Assembly: GCA_036852015.1 (NCBI GenBank) | Contig: JAANDG010000094.1 | Span: 62,001 to 126,000 of the forward strand | Reading direction: 5' to 3' | Source of the DNA: Pelodera strongyloides | Taxonomy: Eukaryota; Nematoda; Chromadorea; Rhabditida; Rhabditidae | DNA: 64,000 nucleotides | Shown: in pieces, positions 20,552 to 31,452 of the stretch | Layout of the letters: every line of letters begins with the position of its first letter | Numbering within the stretch: the stretch's first letter is position 1 | Program-made: the position numbers and the translations under genes | Notes under the pieces: model-generated | Databases searched by the model: none | What the model was told of the DNA's origin: nothing | The model's input: the letters and a program-made list of their open reading frames with translations, nothing else

Positions 20552-20560
20552 TACCTGCAA
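20552..20560 (-). promoter_or_regulatory. Probable trans-splice acceptor of the third operon gene
   Basis: Read on the minus strand, GTTGCAG is followed by GTA and then the ATG at 20551. No upstream exon with a matching donor is apparent, and the preceding gene ends only 500 bases away. This is expected for a downstream cistron freed by spliced-leader addition. Confidence 0.5.
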
Positions 20561-20809
20561 CTGTCACGTTATAGAGCCACAAACAACAAGCTATAGAGCC
20601 ACAAACAATAATTAAAAAATGGTACCGTAACCTAAAGAAACTACTCATACTGTAGAACCAAGCGCTGAACATCTAACTTGAATAAAAGAAACAAGCAGAA
20701 AGTACTAATAAGCTTGCGCAATATAAATAAACACACAAAAAAAGATTTCAAGGAATAACTGGTGAAAGCGACCATTTTCATTGAACATGAACAATTTTAC
20801 GAGATTTTG

Positions 20810-20815
20810 TTTATT
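20810..20815 (-). terminator. Candidate poly(A) signal of EXOSC8
   Basis: AATAAA on the minus strand, about 236 bases past the EXOSC8 stop and before the acceptor of the next cistron. A conventional signal position in an operon gap, though other A-rich hexamers nearby could serve. Confidence 0.4.
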
Positions 20816-21050
20816 TCAAACAATTTCAACAACAAAACAGACAACAATGTACGGGCAGCAAATAACAGTGAAGTACAGGTTACATTAAAAAATCAATACT
20901 GAGACTAAAGTAACAATTATTACCAGAATTCACTAACACAATCAAACAAATACTACAGTACTATACCGGTCTCACTCCTTCATACAATCGGCTTTTCCAA
21001 CGCTAGGGAATTGTAAAAAAGAGATCAAAATCATAGACTCAAACCAAGAG

Positions 21051-24000
21051 TTACTTGTACCGCAACGCTTTCTCCACATCAGCTTGCCGTTGAACCGCCA
21101 AATTCATAATGTTATGAAGAGCGTCCTCACTCAAGTCGCCGCCTTTCGTCCGCAAATAAACAATCTGAAATTAACGCAACTATATATATGCGACTCGCAC
21201 TTGCGAAAATGACAAATGCCTTTCCATGTCCGAGTCGAAGTAAATGAAATGGTCCAGCACCGATTTTGAATCTAGTATAGATCTATTTCAAAATAGTACG
21301 GATTACGGTAGGCAGTTGAAATGCATGTAAAATGACTTGAACATGGACCGGCATTTGACATTTTCGCATGTGCGATTCGCGAAGATTGAAACCCTATTAT
21401 GTCATAAATTGTAAAAAAAATATTGTAACTTCGGTTCTAACGGCGATTTTAAGTGGATAAAAGATAAAATACCACATGTACATAACCATCAAGGACCAGA
21501 GTAGTTGCTATTCGCATAATAGGGCATTGCTTACATGATATAGCTAACCGCTGTTTGCACATACATACACATCATTTTTACCCCCGATACGAAACTATAT
21601 TTTATTGAAACGAATACGATACGATACGAAACTCTTTTTAATGAGTATAATAAATAAAAATAAATAAATATAGTACAAACGGCGCTTGAGCAGATAGTGT
21701 GTGCAATGATCAAACTGCCTCGGAGGTAGCTTTCAGTCTTGAGTGAAACACAGTGTTCTTGAGCAAGTTCTGATTTTTGCCGCGCCGTTTCATATCGTGG
21801 GTAAAAATGATAACGATTGCCAAATCCCCACGACTAAAGCTAACGATGCTCAGCACACAAAACAAAATTCACAGCACCCAAAACAAGCAATAATAAGAGA
21901 TAACTAGAAATACCAACCTGTTTCTGTGAGTTTAACACAATTTCCACTTTTCGTCCAAAAACACTGAGGATATCCGTGGGCGAATCGCAAAGTATCAATT
22001 CCTAAATACCACAACTAGTTAGAAATAAACTTTCCAAATATATAAGAAATAAAAACAGTCATCAAAAACAATACGAAAAATATTTAGTCAACGTCTAAAA
22101 ATTATAATACCACAATATTATTTAACTTAGTTTTCTGTCTCTTTTCTCTTTTATGTCAAGTTTTCAATTGTATGTGTACAGTTTGACATAAATATTATAT
22201 TAATATAATAACATGACAGGGCATACAACTCGGCGGGAAAATCTCAAATTGCGCAAAACCAAAACCACCATCCATATATAGTGCAATATGCTAATTCGGA
22301 TGGTTTCGTTGGTGTTGGTCAACGAGCTTATGCTATGTAACGTGGTATTCAGCAAAAAATATTTTCGAATTTTCGAAAAATCCAAAAAATTCACCCATGA
22401 CCCACCTCTCCGTCCGATGTTTTATAGAATCCAAAAGTAGATGCAACCAGATATGACGATAGTTTTATAGGATACTTTTCATTCATATCCACGCTGACTT
22501 GCGCAGCGTCTATTGGTGACTCGTCATCTATTTCGTGGTTCAGAATTACCTGGAAAAGAATTAAAAAGGAATATCCCTCTAGGGCAATTAGCAATTAGAT
22601 CAATCAATAATTAGAATTTCGGCAAAACCTATTCTATTCCTCATAGTTTCACCGTCTACTTTGTAAACTTTTCTCTATCCTATGCATAATCTCGGACTTA
22701 CTCGCATACGAATACGATTATACGAATAAAAAATAACTACTACGATATCGCTCAAGCCAAGCCATCATCTAGCATCACATCAGCGTAAAGTGAAAAGTTA
22801 TTACTAAACAAGCAACGCTATCACATACAAATACTGCTATTACGTACTACCTTTCTACGAACGAACGATACATATTTTTCACTCACTACTACGTTCTCAG
22901 GAGCGCACGCGCAAATGCGTAACCGCGGAAAAGAGATGGCTTTTTAACATGGATGTCTAGAATTTTTTAATGCAAATTTGCACTTTTCACGCGGACGCGG
23001 CTACGCATTTCCGCGCTGCGCGCATGAGGACCAGAGTATAAAGGCAGCCAATCCACGAAATGAAAAGAGAGAAGTTGCAAGAAAAAGCCGTACCTTTGGA
23101 ACTCTAATATCACCCAACGTAGCCAGCACAACGCTGAGAATCGCATCCAAAATTGGACCGTCCATGTGCATAATCTAAACAGACAAGATTCACTCGATGT
23201 ACGTAAACTTCTGAATCCAATGCAAATGTCAATGAGAACATCGTTCTACTACCGATGCCGCGTTACCATTCATATATAAATCTACACTGAAACATTTTGA
23301 TTTACACACGTGTTTGTTCCCATTCTTCAGCTAAGTCGTTTCTATATTCCGCGAACTCAAACATTAGAATTCAAGGTCACCGATTACCTTAATGGTGAGT
23401 GTAAACCGCCACTCCATTCGAGGATCACTAGACCGATGTGCCTCTCGCGTTGTAAACTTCTCTTGAGCAAGCAAACACTCCAACACGTCACTCACTTCAC
23501 GCAGAACCTTCTGAAATTGAAATCATTCGTGTAATAAGCCAATCCAAACAAGCGGAAGTAGAGACATTTTAAAGCAGTACTGTACCCACTTTGGGAAATT
23601 TGCATATGCTATGTATTTCCTATGTATCATATGCTAGTTTCTGGTGCCCGTCGGCCGTCCGGCAAGCTTCCGGCACCAAATTTACATAGGATGCATAGGA
23701 AATGCGCATCATATGCAAACTTCCCAAAGTAGGTGCAATACTGCTCCTACTGCATATCTGCAATGCTGCATGCATGAAAAATGCAATCTGCATATCTGCA
23801 ATACTGCAATAATCCGCATCCACAAACTACTTCACTTTCTCAAAATCAGGGCAAAAATCGGGGCGATTTCCGATTTCAAATAAATGAGTGTACCATTTTT
23901 ACATTAGTATTCGGTCAATAGGCTAAACATACGACTTTTAAATTTATGCCCGGTGGCAATATAAAGCAATATAAAGTATTATTTGCATTCACTTTGACAT

Positions 24001-24884
24001 ATATATACTCTTGGTATGGCGGATCTTAATCTGGGATTGTGGTATTTAACCCCCCGGACAGTTGGGTATTTCACTCACTGTGTGACGCCTTGGCGAACCT
24101 TAACAGGCCCCTCGCCCATACGGGTATGTGATTGAAACATTTGGTGGTGGGTGGCGGTAGCGTAGTGGTTAACGCAGTGGACCGGCAATCCAAAGACGCT
24201 GGGTTCGATTCCCGCTCGTCCAATACCCCAATTTTTCGATCACAGTCAAAATTTATGAATATAAAGTAAGCCACAAACCTTTGAAATCTTCGTTTCCGCC
24301 GATAATTTGAGCGTGAAAAGGGGCGCATCGGACACAACTGCAATGGTACTCGTAGCGTAACAGGACACCGTAGTGCCTGCTTGCTTCAGAAGCGCCGAGC
24401 CCACAACGGTACCAGTGGAAGCAACACCTCGCTGAATATTAAAATTTAGAAATAGGTTTTTTCCTTGACAGGGCGAAATACGAAATATAACCACCGACAG
24501 CTACCAAGGTCCGACTCTCATAATGTTCGAGTTAGCTTTCCAAGCGTTCACTTCCCTGATTGAGTTAAACAACTACATTTACTTTGCCAGCATTGCGTGC
24601 TTCGCAAATTGTCATGCTAATAGTTATACCAACATAAAAACGACTTTATTTATGCCCGACAAAAAACAGCCGCTCGCATATGTCTCACACATACGTGAAG
24701 AACTCACTATCTTCAAATAAAATAAGAAAGAGAGTGGAGCGCAAAGGTGAAAAAATACCTTAAACGACAAATCCCTGAAGTGTTCCACGCTTCTCCCATC
24801 GGGGTAAACTCCAGCCGCGAAGAACTTGTCAAAGTATCTTTGCGGATCCACGAACTTGAGCAAGTTTGAGAGATCGGCGGACAT
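21051..24884 (-). CDS. exos-8: Exosome complex subunit RRP43 / EXOSC8 (7 exons)
   Basis: Exons in order: 24884-24759, 24431-24279, 23510-23388, 23174-23094, 22549-22406, 22001-21918, 21164-21051. This gives 274 residues, close to the roughly 276 of the human protein. It is an RNase PH-fold subunit of the exosome core ring, which surrounds the RNA channel and contributes to 3'-to-5' RNA decay and processing in nucleus and cytoplasm. Diagnostic features are the N-terminal FVDPQRYFDKFF...YPDGRS motif, the strand pattern GTVVGSALLKQAGTTVSCYA, the MDGPILDAILSVVLATL helix (about residues 138-154) and YLVASTFGFYKTSDG. Metazoan members of this subunit are catalytically inactive, and I see no basic phosphate-binding motif here. 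The loop after the second exon is shorter than in human EXOSC8. The start ATG lies 2 bases after the unpaired acceptor GACTTCAG. It is preceded by NDUFV3 on the same strand with a 228-base gap. It could be confused with RRP42 or RRP45, but the sequence favours RRP43. Confidence 0.88.
21188..21383. repeat. Inverted-repeat element
   Basis: Arms are GCGACTCGCACTTGCGAAAATG and CATTTTCGCATGTGCGATTCGC. Internal paired motifs (CATGTCCGAGTC against GACTTGAACATGGACC) are weaker. About 196 bases, in the last intron of EXOSC8. Probably a single-copy MITE remnant in this window. Confidence 0.6.
23569..23745. mobile_element. Family C MITE, copy 3
   Basis: Begins TTAAAGCAGTACTGTACCCA and ends AAAGTAGGTGCAATACTGCT. 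The central TTCCGGCACCAAATTTACAT matches copy 2. In intron 2 of EXOSC8. Confidence 0.75.
24150..24221 (+). repeat. tRNA-derived sequence
   Basis: It has a good D-arm (GCGT...ACGC within TAGCGTAGTGGTTAACGCA) and the B-box TGGGTTCGATTCCC. The anticodon loop has C instead of U at the invariant U33 position, and the acceptor stem is weak. A close relative is at 42861-42934 on the other strand, with the two differing at a handful of bases. Dispersed near-identical copies point to a tRNA-derived SINE family. In intron 2 of EXOSC8. Confidence 0.6.
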
Positions 24885-24895
24885 TTCTGAAGTCG
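24885..24895 (-). promoter_or_regulatory. Probable trans-splice acceptor of EXOSC8
   Basis: On the minus strand GTCGACTTCAG is followed by AA and the ATG at 24884. The gap to the upstream NDUFV3 stop is only 228 bases and holds a poly(A) signal, so no cis-spliced 5' exon fits there. Confidence 0.55.
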
Positions 24896-25052
24896 ACAAC
24901 AATGGAATTTTTTTTTAAAAAACAACGCCAGAAGGGACATTTTCAAAACAAACGACCATACATGAAAGAGCGTATTGCAAAGATAAACATGGGATCTACA
25001 GTCAACCACAATCGAATCCACAACGGAAAACGCATCACAAGCTGATAACTCA

Positions 25053-25058
25053 TTTATT
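25053..25058 (-). terminator. Poly(A) signal of NDUFV3
   Basis: AATAAA on the minus strand, 54 bases past the NDUFV3 stop codon and about 160 bases before the EXOSC8 trans-splice acceptor. This matches the geometry of nematode operon gaps. Confidence 0.55.
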
Positions 25059-25112
25059 TACTAAACTTATACTTGACTTTCTAAAGTGTATCTATGCAGC
25101 CAGTTCTAGAGA

Positions 25113-25597
25113 TTATTTAAATTTCGGCTGGACATCAGGCTTCTTGTTGGTGGGTTGTGGAACACGAGCTGAGGCCATCTTTATCTCAGGATCGTAGAAT
25201 GAATACTTGTTGAAGTGAAGATACTCGGCACACCTGAACAAACTCACTAGGAAAGTCGTTTAGAGAACATCGCGTTCAAAAGTTAAACCAGCCCGAGGCA
25301 AAACAAGAAAATATTCGGACACTAAGGGCGGAGCTTGTAAATCTTCAAAGATACAGGATTTCTTTGAAAATCCCTATTCAAAAGCCCCTAAGAAGATAAC
25401 CAGGTAAAACCAAGAAGGAGGTGGACGTCAAGTGCTAGGCAAACTTACTTGTAAAGCTTCGGGTCAACGGGAGTCTTTAGTCCTCTTTTGTTTGCCTCGT
25501 CTTGGTGTTCGATTCCAGTAGTTGTCGTGGGAGCAGCAGACGACAAACCGCGGACGGCTGAGAGTCGAGTCACCGTGGAAGGAAGCAGCCGATTCAT
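25113..25597 (-). CDS. NDUFV3: Complex I subunit NDUFV3 (9-10 kDa) homologue, 2 exons
   Basis: Exons 25597-25449 and 25233-25113 give 89 residues. The first 20 or so residues (MNRLLPSTVTRLSAVRGLSS) are basic, hydroxylated and free of acidic residues, a typical mitochondrial presequence. The C-terminal half reads LYKCAEYLHFNKYSFYDPEI followed by KMASARVPQPTNKK. It matches the conserved Y..F..Y(S/T)F.D.E.....R.PQP block that defines NDUFV3, the small accessory subunit on the NADH-oxidising arm of respiratory complex I in the matrix. The length fits the short isoform of the family. The ATG follows the acceptor CTTTTTAAAG and two bases (GT). It is the first gene of the probable operon with EXOSC8 and the helical protein. 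The assignment rests on one short conserved block, so moderate confidence. Confidence 0.72.
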
Positions 25598-28002
25598 ACC
25601 TTTAAAAAGAGGAGACCTTCTCAAACACCAAGGAAGTAACAAACATGCACAAAGGGGAAACAAAATAAAACAACAACAGTTTGGCAAAGAATAAAATTTC
25701 CAAGAAATTTCAAAAAAAAAAATCAAAAAAGGCGGGCCACATACTGTGCGTTCGTTGCGTTATTGGACGCGCGCAATATTTCTACCTTTTGTACGGGCTG
25801 CTTTTTCTAATCTATTTCTGGATGAAGAATAAACCGTTGATTGTTGGATACAAAATATATATACATTAAGGTATATATATAATATATAGTGTACGTCCTC
25901 TTATAAGGACGGAAATTTCGCTCTACTACGTCTCGAATTCGCTCTACTACGTCTAAACCAAGAAACGCAGTAGCAACAGAAGATTAACATTGCATTGTGA
26001 ACAATAAGTCTAAGTGTGACTCACACTGTGAAAATAACTTCGTCCTTGTTCCTCTGCGTAACGGGGTTTATTTTTTGCCTCTGTCGGAAGCGATCTCACT
26101 CATGAAATTATCATCTCTGACTAGTTTTAAATGTAGGGGCAAACAAACTACGGGACTTTACTTTTTGGGTATTGTTTTCTTTTCCCAGGAAGACACACAA
26201 AACTCCCGTTAAAGTACCGTGCTTTGTAAATTTTTAATGTTTCTTAGACTCTTAGAAAGTGCGCAATGCCATAATAAACGAGGAAATTATTTACTGGTAA
26301 ATTATTTCATCGTCTCGTGACACTGCGTTCTTTATACGAAAAAAATACACTACGATCCGGGGGATTTATTCCAATTAATAAATCCCACGGATCTAATTTA
26401 ACTAATTCACCCGGGAAACCGGTTTTATTGGCCAGAGATTTTAAAGCGAAATGCCAGCCCCTTTGGAAAATTTGCATATGATAAGCAAATCCTATGTAAC
26501 CTATGCTAATTTTGTACGATTGCCGTGGACGATCGTACACAATTAGCATAGGATTTGCTTATCATATGCAAATTTTCCAAAGGGGCTAGCATTTCGCTTT
26601 AAATCCAGACTCCTCGCTGCGCATGCTCACAATGTACTGGATTGCTCAAATTTAGAATGGCATTATATTGCCGGTGTTTTTAGAGAATGGTATATCTTTT
26701 TATCATTCTCTCTCTAGTCTCAATTGGAAATGTACGATTTGAACTGTCCGTAGCCGGAAGACGTCGAGCAGTTTCTCATCGGGAGCTCGTCGCCCAATGC
26801 TCAGGACCTTTGCGGAGCAGGTCATAAGCTTTGAACTTTGAAGACTGTATTGTACCACCCTAGAACAAAAGTCTTGGAGCGTAAAAGATTTATTTATTTA
26901 CTTATAACTGACCATTCAGTTGAAAGGCACGGAAACACACAAATAACACACACGAGTTCAGAATATATTAAAGCGGCACAACAGCCGGTTTTTTAAACGG
27001 ATTTTCGATTACCGCCGTAGCATGCATCATTACCAAATGGGTATGATTGGAATAAAAAAACGAGTTCGCTGTTAACTAGCATATACATAGGAAAGCCGGC
27101 AGTTCATGGTAAATTAAGAAACCCCGGTCCGTGATCTCAAGTCCCTCACAAATCGGTCCGTGATCGGATATCGAGTTTTTTTTGTAAATAATCACTTATC
27201 AGTTTTCAAAAAGGAAACGCCCCTAATTTCGTCATTTGTACTCTGGCGTAGGCTAGCAGACTTTACCCTTTATCTCTGGACTCTCAGCGAAAATTCATCT
27301 CTGCGAATGTTGCAAATACTGTGATACCGTATAAAATTATTCGCTTTGAAACCGAACGAAAATGCGTTTTGCGTGCACAGTGTGAGCGAACTTTGGTTTG
27401 AACCTGTGGAAATCCGTGTCCGTTTGCGGTGTTAATTGTTATTGTTATGCAATAGGTACAGTTCTTTTCAAAGTACTTTCTTGCGAAATGGAACCGACCC
27501 TCTTGGTCGTAGCATCATGTGCCTTCCCTTGCTTGGTTCTTGGCGAATTAGGTTTCCCAATTCATCACGTGACTCACGTGACTGACTTTGTGTTCTTTAT
27601 TTTCTGATGCCCTGTAAGTGATACCCCGAACAAAATGTTCTGTACCGTTTCTATGTTGCTGCTTTTTGATTATTGTCTGGACTTCTTTGTAGCCAGGAAT
27701 ATGGCTTACTTGTTATTCATGTTTCATTAATTCATGAAAATTTCAGGACTGCCAGCTGCCTTAGCGCCACGCTGGCTCCACCATCGAAAAGGTATAAAAA
27801 CGATATTTAATTAAGACGATTTTATGTCTTACTGTCCGAATATAATGTAGAGCCCATCACGACATGTTCACGAGATTAGTCTCTTCAAAGCATTTTTGCC
27901 TTCTTGCTTTGCTTTCCTAAATGTTTTCTTTTTTTCTTAACATAAACATTTAGAACTAAATTGTCTGCGTTGGTAGACCGCCCGTCGGTGACCGTGGGGG
28001 AC
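25598..28002. other. Head-to-head intergenic region between NDUFV3 and DCN1
   Basis: No supported exon. It contains a family B palindrome (26441-26602), a possible fragment of the family D elements near 26968, and a small direct repeat GAATTCGCTCTACTACGTCT near 25930. Since the flanking genes diverge, their promoters should lie here, but I see no diagnostic motif. A possible non-coding 5' exon at about 27747-27791 (acceptor ATTTCAG, donor GGTATAAA) belongs to no reading frame I can link. Confidence 0.55.
26441..26602. mobile_element. Family B palindromic MITE, copy 1
   Basis: A 162-base near-perfect palindrome beginning TTAAAGCGAAATGCCAGCCCC and ending GGGGCTAGCATTTCGCTTTAA. The inner arms read GGAAAATTTGCATATGATAA and the inverse, with the small centre CGATTGCCGTGGACGATCG. 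Two further copies are at 45059-45229 and 48717-48882. Confidence 0.85.
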
Positions 28003-31000
28003 ATGGATAAGCTCAGCCGTGGACAACGACAGCAAGTACTTTTTAAAGAACTTAGATCCTTTAGGGTTTTTTTTCTGTGAAGTGTGTACGGTGCTGTTAT
28101 TGTCCATCTGTTCAAATCAAATCAAATCGTCTGTTCAAATTCAACACAACGCGTAGAACAGAAACAAACACACAAAGTTAAGAAATCTTGCAGCTGAACG
28201 ACTTTATGTCATTTACGGAAACCGATGAAAATGTTGCAATGACGTGTTTAAGTCGCGCTAAGTGGAACCTGGAACGTGCCGCTGATTTTTACTTCCAGGT
28301 ATTCTATACAAGTTTACTTACCTTTCTTGAAACTTAAAAAGCATTTTCGAAATCTCGTTGGGAGGCATATTCTTGTGCGTATGTGTAATTATTGAACAGT
28401 GTAACGTATCCACACAGCTTTTTATTCAAACAATTTCTGATAGTATTCAAAACAAATGGGTATGCTCTATAAATCTGGCTATTTGTTCATTTGTTAAAAA
28501 CTCGTGATTTCGTCAGTGGTTATTCGTCTACGTCTACTTGTTACTCGAAACTAAATTCGTAACCCTAACCTAATTATGCCTGCTCAAGCTATTGTTTGTG
28601 AGTCTCCGCTAAAAAATGCGTCGAGGAAGCGTAAGCGCGATATGAGCGTAAGTATTGTTATGTGTGATTCTTTTTTCCAAGTTCCTCATTAAACGTAATC
28701 GATCGGTAAACGTAAAGTAAATGATGGGAGGTGAACTTTCTGTGTAGATGAAGCTCCTAATGTATGAAATGAACGACCCGCGAGTCAGAGCGCCGTTTTC
28801 TGTATAACTTAGGCACGTTGTCGATCTTTTTTACGAAAACTTTGGCATTGGCCCAAGTTACTCAAAATCCTACTGGTGTCAAACGCAATGTTGCACGCAT
28901 TTTGTATATGCAGTCCAGTATCTGACAGAGTGTTATGTTTTATGTTAGCTATTCGGTGTGCCTTTTCTTGCTTTTTTTTGTTCTGTCAAAAAATGTTTGG
29001 TTATGAATTTTCATCATTACTCATAAAAATAATTCATGCAAAGAATAAAAACCCCATATGATTCGTTTGAGCTCCGTGGACAATATAGACCATTCTTTAC
29101 TAGCTTTATCGGAACGAGAAAATTTTAAGCGAAATACAGGCCGGCTTTTGAAACTCATCGTGGACAACTGAATTCTTACGTATTTATGAAAATTTGCTCG
29201 AATTTAGCTCGATTTTTTATTCTAGTTTATGTTCATTTGCATTTGCTACATAAGAATGCTGGTGTCCACAATCCGTTTCAAAAACCGGCCGGTATTTCGC
29301 TTTAGGATTGTTCGTCAATTTTTTCAATTTCAGAACTCCCAAGCCTTCCAACTAATGCGTCAATCGAACACGCACGGCGGCAACGCGAGAACCAGCTCGC
29401 GCGGAGTTGGCGGAAAGGAATTTTTCACCAAATACGCAAATAGTCAGTTTTCCTTATTGCATTTTATTTTTTTTAGCAAGACTATTTTATTGTAGACGCA
29501 AGTAATGTTGTATTGATTCCCTAAAAGCAAAAAGAGTAACTGGAAACAAAATTTTGGAATTTTGATGAGTTGACTCGTGTTGTGTGTAGATGTATTGAAT
29601 TGTGCTAGTAATTAGCAATTAGCATTCACATATTATTGTACGGCAATTAGCCACTAAGGCGCTAATCAGCACAACGAGAACAAAATAGCAAAGCATTGTA
29701 TATCTATATCTATGTCTCAGACCCACGCGACGACGTGGGACCTGATCGTATTGGACCAAACGGGATCACCGAGTTGCTCAATGATTTGCGAATGGAGGCC
29801 ACCGATAGACGGGTTTTAGTCCTTGCCTGGCTACTCAACGCCCAGACACAGTGCGAGTTTAGCAAGGACGAGTGGATCACGGGCATGGCCACGCTGAGGT
29901 GGGAAACATTGATTATTAATTATAATAATAGTTCAAAGATCTTTTGTACTTGGCCGATACATTATTTGGTGTTGACTTCTGTTGTGCCCGTTTGTGGTTA
30001 CTGGTGACTGCAATGCAATGGGGTCTAAACGAAATATCTCCTTTGAGCGGAATTATTGTGTGATTGTTGCGCTAAGCGTCGCTCTGCACCTTTTTTTCTT
30101 CGGGGTCGATGGTGAATTTTCATTGTTGAACTTTCAGCTGCAATTCTGCGTCGGATCTTCGTTCCGCGCTCGACAATTGGGATAATGTGATTGAAAACGA
30201 TCGCGTCAAATTCAGAGAGGTTATTTTTTAATATTATTCAATAGTTTGTAATAATTAGCATGCCTAAAATGCCTATTGGACCCTTGAAAAAAACCATGGA
30301 TGATAAATAAAATTTTCACCAGGGACATATAGAAATAAATCACGTATAAATCCATGACAAACTGATAACGATAGGTGGTTGATATAAGAGGGGGAGTGAA
30401 GTAGTAATCATATTTTTATATATGTTTTCACTAAGTTCATCAACATGCGTAATGTGTATTCATTGTGCTCGTTGATAACTCTGAGGCCGGATTCCCCAAC
30501 ACACAGGGAGCTCTGAATCTCTTCTGGCTCTCGCACTCTTTAGCTCACTGGGGGGGGGGGAGGGCAGGGAGGGCTCCCGGTGTATTGGTGAATACGGTCT
30601 CTGATTCGGCTTACCATTGCAAGTGTTTCAGATGTATCAATTCGCATTTAACTATGGAAAACCGGAACGTCAGCGTAATATTGATTGTGAGACCGCGATA
30701 GCTTATTGGAGAATTATGTTCAAGGAGCGGGTAGGCCTTTTACTTTATTTAATTTATGCATTTTTAACTGTTATCTTAAACCTGCCAGCTATTAATTCCT
30801 GTACCTAGTGCTTGTTGTGGGTTGGATGTTAGGGTGTTTTTCGGGATTTGGGGTTTGTTTTGTGTCGAAGGTGTGGTACGTGTAGCTGTTGTTAAAAGAG
30901 GATTCAGGGTTCCACATTGTATCGTTTCTAGCCTGTATATAATTACCATAAATTGTGCACTTTCAGTACGTTCTCTTGGACAAATGGGAGGCATTTTTGC

Positions 31001-31452
31001 GGAAAGAAAATCAAAAGGTGAGTGTTTTAATTTAATTTAGTGATTGAAAGTTAAATGGAGGATAGATGGATATGCATATGCGTTTTTGTATAATCATATG
31101 TTGTCTTCATATTGTCCTGTTCGTGTCTTGCCAAGTGCGAACTTGTCGCGTCTAGGGCGCATATTCTGCTGGGCGAAGTGCGCCATTTATTCGCTAGTGC
31201 GCCGTAAATCTGGTCTGGTACCTTTGATTTGGATAATTAAAAAAAATGTATGTCAGTGTGTAACCATTGTTACTTTCCTGACATTTGTCTGATTTTGTTC
31301 AGGTGATCACCCGCGACGCATGGAATCTCGTCTATGAGTTTTTCGAGACGATCAATCCGGACCTGTCGAATTACGACGAGGACGGAGCCTGGCCCACTAT
31401 CCTCGATTCGTTTGTCGATTTTCTGAAGGAGGGGAGAGCCGCGTCGGCGTAG
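28003..31452 (+). CDS. dcn-1: DCN1-like cullin neddylation factor (8 exons)
   Basis: Exons: 28003-28035, 28194-28298, 29334-29442, 29721-29898, 30138-30219, 30632-30730, 30967-31017, 31303-31452. Phases close and give 268 residues (human DCUN1D1 has 259). It is a scaffold co-E3 that promotes transfer of NEDD8 from the E2 UBC12 to cullins. Residues 1-46 form the UBA-like domain (LNDFMSFTETDENVAMTCLS, then AKWNLERAADFYFQ). Residues about 85-265 form the PONY (potentiating neddylation) domain with GPNGITELLNDL, TQCEFSKDEWITGM, AIAYWRIMF and the diagnostic end PDLSNYDEDGAWPTILDSFV. An N-terminal myristoylation glycine, as found in DCN3-type paralogues, is absent, so this is the DCN1/2 type. The first exon is tiny (11 codons), chosen because MDKLSRGQRQQ joins in frame to LNDFMSFTE as in other family members. 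An unpaired acceptor lies about 50 bases before the ATG. Confidence 0.92.
29125..29305. mobile_element. Family A MITE, copy 5
   Basis: 181 bases with left end TTAAGCGAAATACAGGCCGG and right end CCGGCCGGTATTTCGCTTTAG. In intron 2 of the DCN1 gene, ending 28 bases before exon 3, so it provides much of the sequence upstream of that acceptor. Confidence 0.8.

Noticed and set aside
24150..24221. Functional tRNA gene
   Set aside because: The D-arm and T-arm are good, but U33 is missing, the acceptor stem is weak, and a near-identical copy elsewhere suggests a SINE.
29229..29495. 88-residue ORF in the DCN1 gene starting in repeat sequence
   Set aside because: Its first half is a family A element. 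Only the second half is the true DCN1 exon 3.
30822..31040. 72-residue ORF upstream of DCN1 exon 7
   Set aside because: It reads intron sequence and the exon in a different frame from the conserved DCN1 domain.
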